Assembly (NCBI RefSeq): GCF_000189635.1
Contig: NW_002476370.1
Span: 1 to 64,000 of the forward strand
Length of the DNA stretch: 64,000 nt
Direction: 5' to 3'
From: Tetrahymena thermophila SB210
Taxonomy: Eukaryota > Ciliophora > Oligohymenophorea > Hymenostomatida > Tetrahymenidae
Every line of letters starts with the position of its first letter. The stretch's first letter is position 1. This document shows, piece by piece, positions 52,713 to 64,000 of the stretch. The notes below the pieces were generated by a model, which had not been told where the DNA came from, did no database searches, and worked only from the letters and a program-made list of their open reading frames with translations. A program made the position numbers and the translations under genes.

Positions 52713-54230
52713 ATGCTTGAAATAAACCAGATTGAAAACAATTTTAGCTACATTAAATAATCGAAGCGTGTATGTTATAGATTTAGATATGAAGTGGAAG
52801 AATCTTGGGCTAGATAATTGGTATAGAATAGTCCTTTGTGGAGAATTCATTCTTTTATTGACGCGTAATTAGGCTTAGCAGAGAGAAAAAAACTAATTAT
52901 ATGTGAACTTATTAATCCATAGTATGAAATGCTTTATAGCCATATTCTTTAATAAAAAATATTGTTTAAGATGATGAGCGACTAGGTACTTATATTAAAA
53001 CTTAGCTCTTTTTCTAAGTAATTCATTAATAGCTATTATGAATAGCTATTTCAATTTATAGACCATGTTTCTTGGAGATTGATTGTGTTTGAATTCAATT
53101 ATCATTTAGATGTAGATTTATTTCCTCATTTCATGAAACTGATTAAAAATATGATTAATCTTAGATTTTTAACACTCATATTAAAGAAAGACCAAATAAA
53201 CTATGAAGGAATATATTAGTCAATTAAAAATTTGCAATAAATTATATACTTAGACATTCAGCTGCCATAAGATAATACATCTTTGAACCAAAAAAACAAT
53301 CTTTTTATAGGTTTACTGCTAGATTGTCTATCTAATAATTTAAAATACTTGAATTTATAATTACCTAAAAGGAATCAATTTTCTTAAATTGCACTGCAGA
53401 ATATGTATCGCAACATAAGAAAGATTAACAATCTCACTCATCTTTCATTAATATTGAAAGGAACTACGTCTTATTATAGTGAAATGTGGAATGTAGAAAA
53501 CCCTTATCAAAAAAAATTCGATCGCACTCTTTCATAGCATTTAAATATATCTCTTCTTAAATCCCTCTCAGATAGCTTGTCAAACAGCAATTTAGTTCAT
53601 CTAGAATTAGATATAAGCTTTCAAAGTTAGTATTTAATCTAAGCTTATAATTAGTAAACGTATGAATGTATAATAGATCTTATTTAGTGTTTTTTTAGCT
53701 CTATTTCAAAGAATGCTAACCTTCGATATCTAAACCTAACTTTAAAGGAATGGAGTAATGTTTTTGTGAGTGAAAATGTATTTGAAATGTTATTCAATCC
53801 TTTAAAAGATTTATAACATTTACAAACACTTATTTTAGATTTAAGTAAAGTAGAGATACCTTAAAGAGTCTAATATTCTTTTTATTAGTAAATAAGTAAT
53901 TTAAAGTTTCTAAGATAGTTCGACTTAATAGCCTGCTCAGATCCTCATTTCATTTCTAATGAATCAGTATATCTTTTTAGGAATTAAAAATTCATATCAG
54001 ACTATCTCACAACAAAAAAAATAATGCTACTTTTATTTAAATTACTCTGCTCGAGTAATAGCCAACACTTTAGAATTCTAAGAAGAAAAGAAATAGCTCT
54101 TGAATTAATATTCATTTATTTAATAGATTTTAACATGATCTATAATTAAAACTACTAATTATTCAAATCTAATCAATAAATACCATTTTATAAAAATATT
54201 TAAGATATCATATAATTGGCACTATCTTGA
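52713..54230 (+). CDS. Leucine-rich-repeat-like protein
   Basis: Single exon, 505 aa, start at the ATG at 52713 (an ATG at 52709 stops at once). Repeated segments with spaced leucines fit a solenoid of LRR/RNI type: MINLRFLTLILKK, LQQIIYLDIQLP, NNLKYLNLQLPK, INNLTHLSLILK, SNLVHLELDISFQ, NANLRYLNLTLKE, LQHLQTLILDLSK, NLKFLRQFDLIAC. Spacing is irregular at 30 to 60 residues, as in many ciliate LRR proteins. The first 100 residues are not repeats and hold YRFRYEVEESWARQLVQ. No F-box, kinase or membrane segment is seen. A scaffold role is the usual inference; the specific function is unknown. Confidence 0.75.
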
Positions 54231-55131
54231 ATAATTAACTCAGCTAAATTATCTTTTTCAATTGTTTTGCCATAATTAACTTTAGTATAAAAAATAAATT
54301 AATTACTTACTTACTTAAAATCTTCTTAAATTTATAAAATTGTCTAAAAACAATCATTTTTTTTATTTTTACAAATAATAAATGATAAAAATCTATCAAA
54401 ACTATTTTACTTTTCGTATTATTTTGCTTTATCGTGAAAATTATTTAAATTAAAAATAAAAAAAATGAATTAATTTTATTTTTGTTTTTAAATTTTATTT
54501 ATTTATTTTTCTGTTTTAAAATTAATTTTTTATCAAAATTTTTAAAATAATAAAAATGATTTAATCTGAAATTATTTTAAAAATAAAAACAAAAAATAAA
54601 ATTATTTTTTGTTGATTTATAATTTAAATAAAACTAAAAGCAAAATAAATAAATATTGCCTCTTTAATATTTTTCGTTTTCAAATTAATTCAAATTTAAA
54701 CAATTTATTATCATTCAAACTTAATTTTAGCTTTCTTTTGTTCGTTTTTTGGAAATATATTTTAAGAAATTAAAACAAATAGAAACGATATAAGAGAATA
54801 TATTGAGATATTTAAACATTTAAATCGATTAATTATTAACTAGATATTTTTTTATAGATTGCTTATTTTATTTGATAGAAACTGTTTATCTACAAAATAA
54901 CCACTAAATTTTCTTATTTATATAATTATTTACTTTTTCAATTAGAAAGTAAATATAAGCCACTATTTTTTTATTTTATAACAAAAAATAATTTAAATGG
55001 CAAATTATTTATTTGCTTATTTTATAGACAAAAGTTAGTACTACCTAACCATACTTTTAGGAATATTTATTTCAGGTTTTTTAATTATTTATCATATTTT
55101 TAAGGGTTATTCAATAAATATTTGTTAATTA
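54231..55131. other. Intergenic spacer
   Basis: 900 bp, AT-rich with long A/T runs between two plus-strand genes. No gene or array recognised. Confidence 0.55.
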
Positions 55132-57495
55132 ATGCCCAACAATTTATTTGTCTTTCTAAAATCTAATAAAGCAAAAGAATATTTTTTGATATTCCTAAAT
55201 AATAATATTTAAGGCAACAAGTAAACCTTTTGTAACTTGCGATAAAAGGTAGAAAATTAGCAAATGAAAATTAAAATTGATGGCTTAAAACTGGCTTAGG
55301 AGTAAGAATATTAAACAGACAACAATTTAAATTAAAGGGCTTCTAACAGGAGTATAAATAGTTCATTTATAGATCAAGCTTAGAAAGAAAAAACTCTTTC
55401 AACAATTACTGAGATTCCTAGGAAGTAGAATAATATTTCGCTTGCCTCTGAAAGAATAAAATATGCATACAGAAAAGAAAAAGCAGGGAGCTCTCTGACT
55501 TATAGAGAAAATAAACGGTCAATCAATTTAGACAACATTCCTCCAATCAAATCAGCTAGAAACTCTCCTTAATAATATAAACATTATCCTCATTAAGACT
55601 TAGATTAGTTTAGTACAATTCAGTATAATAAAAAGCAAAATATATAGTTAAATTAAAATGGAATCAATAACTACTCATAAATTTTTATAGAAAAAAGTCC
55701 TTTAGTTAGCCAAAGAGATAAAATGAAGCAAAAGAAATTATTATCAAAGGATATTTCTGAAGAGAGGTTAAGAAGTCTAAGTACAAAATCAATAAACATA
55801 AAGTGTTGTAAATAGCATCATGGATCTTAAAGTAATATTGATAATTTAAGATCATGTAGCTAATGTTAATCGCATTTTCATTTAGATAAATATGAGCTGG
55901 AGGAAGAAAGATAAAAAATATAATATATTTTGAGTGTTAGTGGGAGTATTTAGAACTACGACATGTATTCTAATCAAGAAATTTATGCTGAAAATAAGAT
56001 TATGTCCTAATATGTAAGAAGGTTCAAGAGATATGTTGATTTTATTTCACAAACAAATGCTCTCTAAATAGATTAAGACCTAGAAGACATAGATGCCAAG
56101 CTTTAACTTTAAAGAGAGCACTTAGATTTTTATTCAAAGCAAGAAGAAAAATTTAAATAGCTTTATAACAGACTGCAGAATCCCTTTTATGCTAATAATA
56201 TCTCTGTGAAAGCAGATGAAATTAAAAAAAATATTACACTTATCAAAAAGGAAATTCAAAATATTCTTTCTGGAAGAGGAAATAATAAAAGTCCAAGGGA
56301 GTCAACTATTTTGTAAAAACTCACAAGTCTGTAGAAAGATGTTAATTTATATGGTGCATTGCTAAACGACAGAAAAAATAAGCTAAATTAGCTCATAGAA
56401 TTTGAAAATAAATTATTTGTACAGCTTAATCCTTAAAATCAAAAAGAAAGCTATCCATTAACATAAATAGCTTAATAAAATTAAGAAGAAGCTATTTAGT
56501 AAGACCTAATTTTAGATAGTAAATAAATTAAAAATGATAAGGAAAATAAATATTTTTTAAGCAGTTCATAAGAAAATTTAAAAGATGTTAACAAATGGAA
56601 TAGGTCTACTAATGTAACTCTCGATACAGATGTGGAAACACAGCTCTAATTTAGGAGAGATACTTAAGCCAAAAGTTAAAAAAGCAACATGTCACCAAAT
56701 TCTAATTATATATTGTTTTCTTAAGAATCTTAACCCTCTTAATTATTTTTAGATAGTATAACTGATGATTAAGAATAATTTAACTCTATCCATGAGAAAG
56801 AGCCTAAATATAAACAGAATTAACCTTTTAAAAAAAAACTATAAAAAATTATCATATAATCTCCTTATCTGAGCCATTAAGTGAAACAAAAGCATATTAC
56901 TAACATAAATAATCTAAGTACTAGATAAACTTCTTAAGAAAATAAGTCTAGTTTAATCCATTTAGAAAACTAAAATAAGCTTAAAAATGAAGAAGCAGCT
57001 CCTTAAATGATTAGGCATTAAAATTTTTTAAATAGGAGATGCTCTGTAGCTAATGCTAGGGACAATAGCAGTAATCAAAAATAAAATTATTTAAATATTT
57101 CTACATTAAAAAGAGATAATAGTTAACAAAAAGAAAATAAACATGAAAATTATTTAAATGATTTTGAAGTCAATTTGCCTTCGCTACCTATTAATATCGA
57201 TAAAAGACTGAGGTATAAAAACTAGTCTAAATAACAATCAATAAATAACTCAAAACATATTATTTAAATTGATGATAAAAAATAAGCTAATTAAATGCAA
57301 AATTAGCTTACTGAATAACTTAAGTAAATGAAAAATTAATTGAATATATTAAAATAAGATTAATTTTAATAAATTTAATCCTAAATTATAGACTTAGAAA
57401 AAATTAAAGCATAAATCAAAGCACAAGATGAGAAATGTTCATATCTTGATGAAATGCTTTAAAAACAAGATAAGTTAATCCTTGAGCTTAATTGA
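55132..57495 (+). CDS. Q-rich coiled-coil protein of unknown function
   Basis: Single exon of 788 codons (787 aa). The start at 55132 is the first ATG in frame; the next Met (55264) is an alternative start removing 44 residues. Residues about 225-255 hold Cys/His pairs (KCCKQHHG, then CSQCQSHFH) that could bind zinc. A helical, charged region follows (about 290-440; DAKLQLQREHLDFYSKQEEK, DEIKKNITLIKKEIQNI), then 250 low-complexity N/Q/S residues, and a C-terminal coiled coil (EQLKQMKNQLNILKQDQ). No known family recognised. The arrangement resembles ciliate cytoskeletal or centrosomal proteins only in general terms. Confidence 0.78.
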
Positions 57496-60103
57496 AAAAA
57501 TATTCATCACAATTAATTTACTATTAATTTGCATAATTATAAAATAATTAAATTTACTGTTTGGAATAGGAAGAATAAATATTTAAATTCTTAAAAAAAT
57601 AAAAATATTTTATTTTTCTTACTTAAAATAATAAATACAATTAGGGAAATTAAAAAAATTTATTCATTTATTAAATTGTTTTATAAATATTAAAACTGAA
57701 TTATTAATCTCTATGGAGGAAATTTGTTAATCTACAAGCATTATATCTATCAATTCACCTATATTTCTTTCTATTTATCTTTCTTAATTTTAAATAATAA
57801 TAAAAATTTTTATTTTGCATTAATTAATTTAAAATATTTCAGTATTAAAAATTTTATAATCTTAATATAAATAAATTTACTGTTTGGATGAAAAACTATT
57901 TAAAATCTTAAAAAAATAAATTTATTTAATTTTTCTTATTTAAAATAATACAATTAGGGAAATTAAAAATTTATTAATTTATTAAATTGTTTTATAAATA
58001 TTAAAACTGAGTTATTAATCTCTATGGAGGAAATTTGTTACTCTACAAAAATTATATCCATAACTTTACCTATATTTCTTTCTGTTAATCTTTCTATTTA
58101 TATATTTATCATTCTTAATTTTAATTATATAAAATTTTTTATTTTGAATAAATTAATTTAAAATATTTTCAGTATTAAAAATTGAATAATCTTAAAATAA
58201 ATAAATAAATTTATGTTTGGATGGATGGATGGATGAGCAACTATTTAAAATCTTAAAAAAATAAAAATATATAATTTTTCTTATTTAAAAATAATAAATA
58301 CAATTAATGAAATTAAAAATTTATCAATTTATTATTAAATTGTTTTATGAATATTAAAACTAATTTATTAATCTCTACGGAGGAAATTTATTACTCTACA
58401 AACTTTATATCCGTCAATTTATCTTTTTTTCTTAATTTTAATTATAAAAATTTTTTATTTTGAAAAATTTAATTTAAAATATAAAAACTATTAAAAATGT
58501 TGAATAAAATGTATTATTTTTATATTTGTTAATAATTTGATAATAGAAAAATCAAGATTTTTTCATTTTGAATTATGTGCTTTATCATGAAAACAAATAA
58601 ATATTTTTATCTGTTCTATATTTTGGTGAGATTGTTTTTAAAATATTAAAAGTGTTACTATTTTAAAAGTCTGATCTGTTTTTTTAGAAAAATCTGCTAA
58701 ATTTATTAAATTATTTAGCTGGAAATATAAAATTATGATCTTTATAAATATAGCAAATAAATATTATAGTTAAATATTTCAATATTTTTGTAAATTATTT
58801 TTTAACACTTATGAAGGAATAATTTGATAGATGCTATAATCAATAACTTTTAATATGATTATCAAATGAATATTAAACTATATTTTGAATTATATTAATT
58901 GTAAAGGAGTTTCTAAGAATAATATTAGAAAATAATAAAGTGTAATAATATATTCTTATATTTGAGACCAATTACTATAGTTGTAAGAATTAAAAAGAAA
59001 ATATATAATCAATTTAGACATTACATTAATTGAATTTTTATTATCATTGCAATTAAAATTTTTTATCAGAAACCAACCAAATTTACATTCAAAAATAAAA
59101 ATTACTCAATTTAAAATTTATTAAATGGTTTGATTAAATGTAAGATTATTTGCTTTTTGGTTTTCAAAGAAATGAATAAATATTTAAAAGACTAAAATTA
59201 GTAAATCCAACTTAGATAAATACTTATTTTTATAATTTACTCATAAATTTTAAATATTATTTATTTCACTTATGGAAAAATCCAATGAAAAAAAGAAGAA
59301 TGTTAGTATTGACTTTTATTATTTTTTACTTAATTTTTCTATATAATTTATTAAATTATTCAGTGTTTTTATAATTCAAAATCTGTAATCGAAGTGATAA
59401 GAAAGAGTTCATTCAATATAAAAAATAAATTGTCATTTCAAAATCTAAACAATTTTCTATGAAATACAATATTTGTTTCATTATAATAACCTATATTCTT
59501 TCAAATTTTATTTTCAATAAATGTAACTCAATTAACTTAAATACTTTCTTATGCCAAAATTTAAAAATCAAAATATTAATTATATTTTTAGATATAATTT
59601 AATATTATTATTAACATCAACTTAAAATATTATTTATGAAATATTTTTAAATATAAAATAGCTATTTATTTATTTACTTACTCACTCACTTAGTGATTAA
59701 TTTATGATTTAAACAAAATAAAATTTATCCGATTTTACACATTTAATTTAATGGCTCAATTTTTTTATTATTTAATTAATATCAGGTGTAAAATATAGCT
59801 TTTAAAACCATAAAGATTGAAATTTAGTTAGATGTGGAAATCATATGTCAACTGAAATTGGAAAATCAATAAAAATTTATTTACTTATAAGTACCTTTCA
59901 TATTTTAATTAAAAAATCACCACAATCAGCTATAACTCAATATTTATAAACTGTTTCTGTTATTTACTTCAAGTTAGGAGACCCTATAAAAGAATATAAT
60001 TACTGATTTACTGCAAACCTCCATTTAAAAATTAGGCCAACAATCAGCTAGCCAGTACAAAATAAAAGAAATTTAAATAAAAAATCTATTAAATAAAATT
60101 TTA
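57496..60103. other. Long intergenic region with tandem repeats
   Basis: 2.6 kb without a gene. The first 1 kb is a three-copy tandem repeat described separately; the remainder is AT-rich unique sequence in which I find no coding frame, RNA gene or inverted repeat of note. Confidence 0.6.
57540..58500. repeat. Three-copy tandem repeat, about 330-bp unit
   Basis: Units begin at about 57540, 57868 and 58200. All contain AAATTTACTGTTTGGA-type starts, TTTAAAATCTTAAAAAAATA, ATACAATTAGGGAAATTAAA, TTATTAAATTGTTTTAT, then a better-conserved block TTATTAATCTCTATGGAGGA followed by AAATTTGTTA and ATCTACAA. The third unit has a small GGAT expansion (58217-58232). The conserved TCTCTATGGAGGAAATTT block is a partial palindrome. 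Confidence 0.88.
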
Positions 60104-60829
60104 ATGAAAACTTTACCTCCTGGCACATTACTGCTTGAAGAAAATTCAATAAGATACTAGATCTATTCTGATGAGTACTACGAGTCCACATTCGAAAATG
60201 TTTTAGAATCTAGAATGGTAAAAGGTTCTATATACTCTGATTTTGGAGTTGATGAATCTGTAATAAAAAATGGATGTAAAGAGTACATTAAGAATTCTGT
60301 AAATAGAATAATTGCTATTGACACATCTTAAGATAGACATGCAGTAGTTGGTTCTATATTTGGTGAAGATTTTGTTGATTTTGTAAAATCATAAATGACT
60401 GACTCTCGTGATAAAAATTTGTAGATATTAAAGTATGTGAACAGATAATTAATCAAACCACTCCTCAATTTACCTATCCAAAAAGGAGAAATCATAATTG
60501 GATCAGGATTTGCTGTCAAAAAAGAATATCAGGATTTAAAAATAGGAAAAAATTTAATTAACTTATTTTTAAGGATCGGAAAGTATTCTAATTTCAAAAT
60601 ATAATGCGGACTATTTTACTCCAGAAAAGCTTCTCATATTTTAATGAAATAAGGTGGCTTTATATTATGCTCTCTGTAACCAGAAAATTGTAAAGACATT
60701 GATAATACAATCACTAAGTACATGAAAAACTATGTTGAAATAGTAGCTTTTGTTGATCCAAATATTAGTTCTTCATAATTTGATTCCATAAAGTTTTTAC
60801 TAAATCCAGTACCTTAGCAAATGCTTTGA
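60104..60829 (+). CDS. GNAT-family acetyltransferase-like protein
   Basis: Single exon, 241 aa. Residues about 135-160 fit the acetyl-CoA-binding motif A of GCN5-related acetyltransferases (FAVKKEYQDLKIGKNLINLF, the variant of V..xYQ/RxxGIGxxL), followed by a helix and SRKASHILMKQGGF, which fits motif B near the end of the fold. A beta strand with IIAIDTSQDRHAVVGSIFGE lies earlier, where substrate contacts occur in the family. The Q/RxxGxG/A core is relaxed here (Q-D-L-K-I-G). The C-terminal 60 residues have no assigned role. The substrate cannot be told. The gene is isolated, between two repeat-bearing spacers. Confidence 0.7.
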
Positions 60830-61600
60830 AAATTCTATATTAAATCTAATTAAAGAAATTAGGAATTAAAATACATTTACTACTATTAATAAACTTATTT
60901 CTATGATATGTCTGTCTATCAATGTCAATTTAAAAATATATATTATATCATACTTTTATAAATAATTCTACATATTTCATTTTTTTTTTTGTCAAATTAC
61001 TGTAATTCATCAGATATAAATGCTATAACTTAAAACGAAACAAATTAATTTTTTCAAGACTTTTATAATTAATAAAAGCTTTAATATTATTTAGTAAAAG
61101 CTCTGATTTTAGAGGAATTACTTTATTTAATTAAATTTAATTCTTTTTTAATATTCAATTCATTAATTTACCAAAATACAATATTCATAATGCTAAAAAA
61201 AACATAAATCTAACTAAATTTTAGGATGATTACAGAACATTATAAAAAAAAACAATAAAATGTTCAAATATATTTATATTTATTCCTCCTATTTCACCAA
61301 TTTTTTATCATCATTATGTTATATTTAAGAAAAACAAACTTCTTAACTTGTGACACTTTACTTTCAATTATTTTGATTATTTGATTTTGTTTCCACTTTA
61401 AATATAAATTAGTAAAAGTTACTTAAAAAAAAATAAATAAAATATGCTATTTAAATCAATAAATGAGAAAAAAAACATTAGCAGATTAAAAAATAAAAAG
61501 AAAAATAAATCAATTAAAAAGTTATTAAATAAATTAAAAGAGTTAGTTTTTTTGTTTTAAGTTCATTTTTATATTCAATCAATATTAACAATTTTACAAT
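60830..61600. other. Intergenic spacer
   Basis: About 770 bp of AT-rich DNA between the acetyltransferase gene and the repeat array. No gene seen. Confidence 0.55.
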
Positions 61601-61603
61601 TTA

Positions 61604-64000
61604 AAATAAATAAACTGTTTTTACCTTAGATTAAGTTTCAAATTTAAGAGATTAGCCCAATTTTTTAAACAAAGATCTAAGTTTAATGTACCTTTGTCAG
61701 TAATTTAATTAGAACTTTTTAAATATTGAAAAAAATATATAGTTAATTAGTTATTGAATAGGAATAATTAAAGAAAAAATTTGTAATAAAAGCAAAAGTT
61801 TTTTAGAAAAATATGAATTAATTAAAAAAAAAACACACGCACACAAAAGGAGAATAAAAAAAATAAAATAAATCAAATAAAAAGATAATAGAAAATTAAA
61901 AGAGTTAATTATATTGTTTTAAATTCATTTTTATTTTCAATAATATCATCATAATCTAAAATAATTAAACTGTTTTTACCTTAGATTAAGTGTCAAATTT
62001 TAGAGATTAGTACACTTTCCTAAAACTGAAAATAAGTCTAATGCACCTTTATCATCAATTTAATTTATTCTTTTTAAATTTATTGATTTAAATTAATTTT
62101 TATATTCAAAAATATAAAAATCATAAACAAATAAACTGTTTTTACTAAAGTTCAAGTTTCAATATTAAGATTTTAGTCTACTTTTCTAAACATAAACTTA
62201 AGTCTGATGCACCTTATGAACCAATATTATTTTAACTTTTATATGTTGAAGAGTAAATATATAGTTAATTTGATAGTTTGAATGAAAAAATGAAGATAAA
62301 ATATGAATTAATAAAAAATAAAAAATTTATTAACAATAAAATAAACTGTTTTTACCTTAGAGAAAGTGTCAAATTTTAGATATTAGTGCACTTTCCTAAA
62401 TCAGAAAATAAGCCCTATGCGCCAAATACACCAATTTTATTTCCACTTTTTAAATATTGAAGAAAAAAAATATAGTTAATTAGTTAATTAGAACTAAAAA
62501 TGAAAAAAAAATAATAATTTAATTAATAATTAAAATAAATATGAGCTAAATTAGCAAAAAAATAAATAAATATAAAAAAGACAGTTAAATAAAATAAAGA
62601 AAATAAATTAAATAAAAAGCTAATAAATAAATTAAAAGAGTTAATTAGTGTTTTAAATTATTTTTAATATTCAAAAATCTCACTATCCAAAACAAATAAG
62701 CTGTTTTTACCTTAAATCAAGTACCAATTTTTAGATTTTAGTGCACTTTCCTAAACCAGAACCTAAATCACAAGCCCCATTTGCACAAATATAATTTTCA
62801 CTTTTAAGTATTGAAGAAAAATTATGCAATTAATTAGTTTGTTAGAAGGAAAAAATGAAGAAAACATATTAAATAAAAAGAAATTAATTTATAAATAATA
62901 AAAGCAAAAATGAGTTAAATTAACAAGTAATGAAATAAATAAATGTATAAAAAAACACACAAGCAGAATTAATAATGAAAAATAAATCAAATAAAAAGAA
63001 AATAAATAAATTAAAAGAGTTAATTAGTAATATTATTTTAAATGAATTTATATATTCAAAAATATCGCATTCCAAAACAAATAAACTGTTTTTACCTTAG
63101 ATAAAGTGCCAAATTTGAGAGATTAGTACACAATCCTAAACCAGAACCTAAGCCTGATGCACCTTGATCCAAAATTTGGCTCTTTCTTTTTAAATATTGA
63201 AGAAAAAAATAAAATTTTAGTTAGTAAGAAGGAAAAAATGATGAAAAAATAAATAAATAAATAATAAAAGCAAAAGTTGAAAATTAAAAAATGAGTTAAT
63301 TTATAAAACAAATAAAATAATAAATAATAAATCAAATAAAAAGCTAATAAAATATATAAGAAAATAGGTCTATTATGCTAATCCAAACAATCCTTATCTT
63401 TCTTATATGTTGATATTATATATTAATAGTATTTAGCTAATATGAGAACTGTTTGGAATGGCATCATGAGTCTATTTTCTTATATATAATAATTAATTAA
63501 TTAAATGAATTAATAATTATATTTTTTAAATTAATTTTTAAATTCAAAAATATCCCAATCAAAATAAATAAACTGTTTCTACGTTATATCAAGTACAAAA
63601 CTTGAGATTTTAGTACACTTTTTTAAACTAAAACCAAACTCTTATACTGCAATTGAACCAATTTTAATTCCACTTATTACAAATTTAGAAGAACTAATAT
63701 ATAGTATTAGTTAGTTAGAAGGAAAAAATAAAGAAATTATATGAAGTAAGAAGAAATTAATTAATTAATAATAAAAGTAAAAGTTGAAAATGAAAAAATG
63801 AGTTAAATTAACTAAAAAAAAAAAGCCACTAGCAAAATAAGAAAAAAAGAAAAATAAATCAAATAAAAAGCTAATAAATAAATAAAAAAAATTAGTTTGT
63901 TTTTATGTTTTAAATTCATTTTATATTCAAAAATATCAAAATCTAAAACAAATAAAAAGTTTTTACTAAAGATTAAGTGTCAAATCTGAGAGATTAGTGC
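61604..64000. repeat. Diverged tandem array, at least eight copies of a core element
   Basis: A core of about 48 bp (AAATAAACTGTTTTTACCTTA, then AAGTGTCAAATTTTAGAGATTAG) occurs at about 61604, 61962, 62128, 62338, 62693, 63079, 63562 and 63950. It is followed in most copies by TGCACTTTCCTAAACCAGAA, a CCTGATGCACC phrase, then CACTTTTTAAATATTGAAGA and a lysine-codon-like A-rich tail. Spacing is mostly 350 to 390 bp; two units are shortened to 166 and 210. The array runs off the right end of the window. No coding frame is shared among units. Function unknown; the conserved block could be a small-RNA source or structural repeat. Confidence 0.9.
63351..63489. mobile_element. Palindromic MITE-like insertion
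   Basis: A 139-bp near-palindrome. The outer arms ATATAAGAAAATAG and CTATTTTCTTATAT are perfect complements, and the inner arm ATTATGCTAATCCAAACA pairs with TGTTTGGAATGGCATCAT with a few mismatches, about 39 bp in all; the central 60 bp is also partly self-complementary. It sits inside one unit of the surrounding array, where spacing is 483 bp instead of 345-390, so it looks inserted. No clear target-site duplication can be defined in the AT-rich flanks. Confidence 0.65.

Noticed and set aside
63123..63335. 70-codon minus-strand ORF in the repeat array
   Set aside because: AT-driven hydrophobic ORF not shared by other units of the array.

Overview
The window is the left end of a ciliate macronuclear chromosome, most like Tetrahymena. 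It opens with 575 bp of uninterrupted CCCCAA telomere repeat. The DNA is very AT-rich. Every convincing gene reads TAA and TAG as glutamine and stops only at TGA. Introns are AT-rich GT..AG, from about 31 to 712 bp. Standard-code ORF prediction therefore breaks nearly every gene here into pieces. Gene models below were built by reading the sequence in the ciliate code and joining exons by phase; no search was run.

Layout from the telomere inward: (1) 1-575 telomere. (2) 1766-4586, a CDPK-type calcium-dependent kinase. (3) 5356-6915 (-), an ADP-ribosylglycohydrolase-family protein. (4) 7956-9458 (-), a Q/N-rich protein. (5) 9902-14098 (-), a long protein with two N-terminal cyclic-nucleotide-binding-like domains. 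(6) 15771-20147, a 1.4-kaa protein with a TPR-like segment. (7) 20573-27780, three members of an unrecognised family that share a C-terminal CxxC..CxxC module ending FLxYI; the last two are a recent tandem duplication and the middle copy is frameshifted. (8) 28635-30171, the broken remains of a papain-like cysteine-protease-like gene. (9) 31055-33028 and 34381-36502, two tandem amino-acid/auxin-permease-type transporters with a conserved intron position. (10) 37200-39403, a secreted leishmanolysin-like protein whose zinc-protease motif appears lost. (11) 40024-43581 (-), an 8-exon unrecognised protein. (12) 44792-45367 (-), an RS-rich protein fused to the ubiquitin-like protein Hub1/UBL5. (13) 46570-48157, a coiled-coil protein. 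(14) 49403-52130, an RBR-type ubiquitin ligase with an exact 186-bp tandem repeat in its tail. (15) 52713-54230, a leucine-rich protein. (16) 55132-57495, a Q-rich coiled-coil protein. (17) 60104-60829, a GNAT-like acetyltransferase. (18) Two non-coding repeat arrays, 57540-58500 and about 61600-64000; the second carries a palindromic insertion.

There are no operons. The main organising force is local tandem duplication followed by divergence or decay: the zinc-module family, the transporters, the RBR repeats and the intergenic arrays. Points most worth a second look are the RS-Hub1 fusion, the zinc-module family with its frameshifted copy, the apparently catalytically dead leishmanolysin, the RBR tail repeats with a possible frameshift, and the terminal repeat array.
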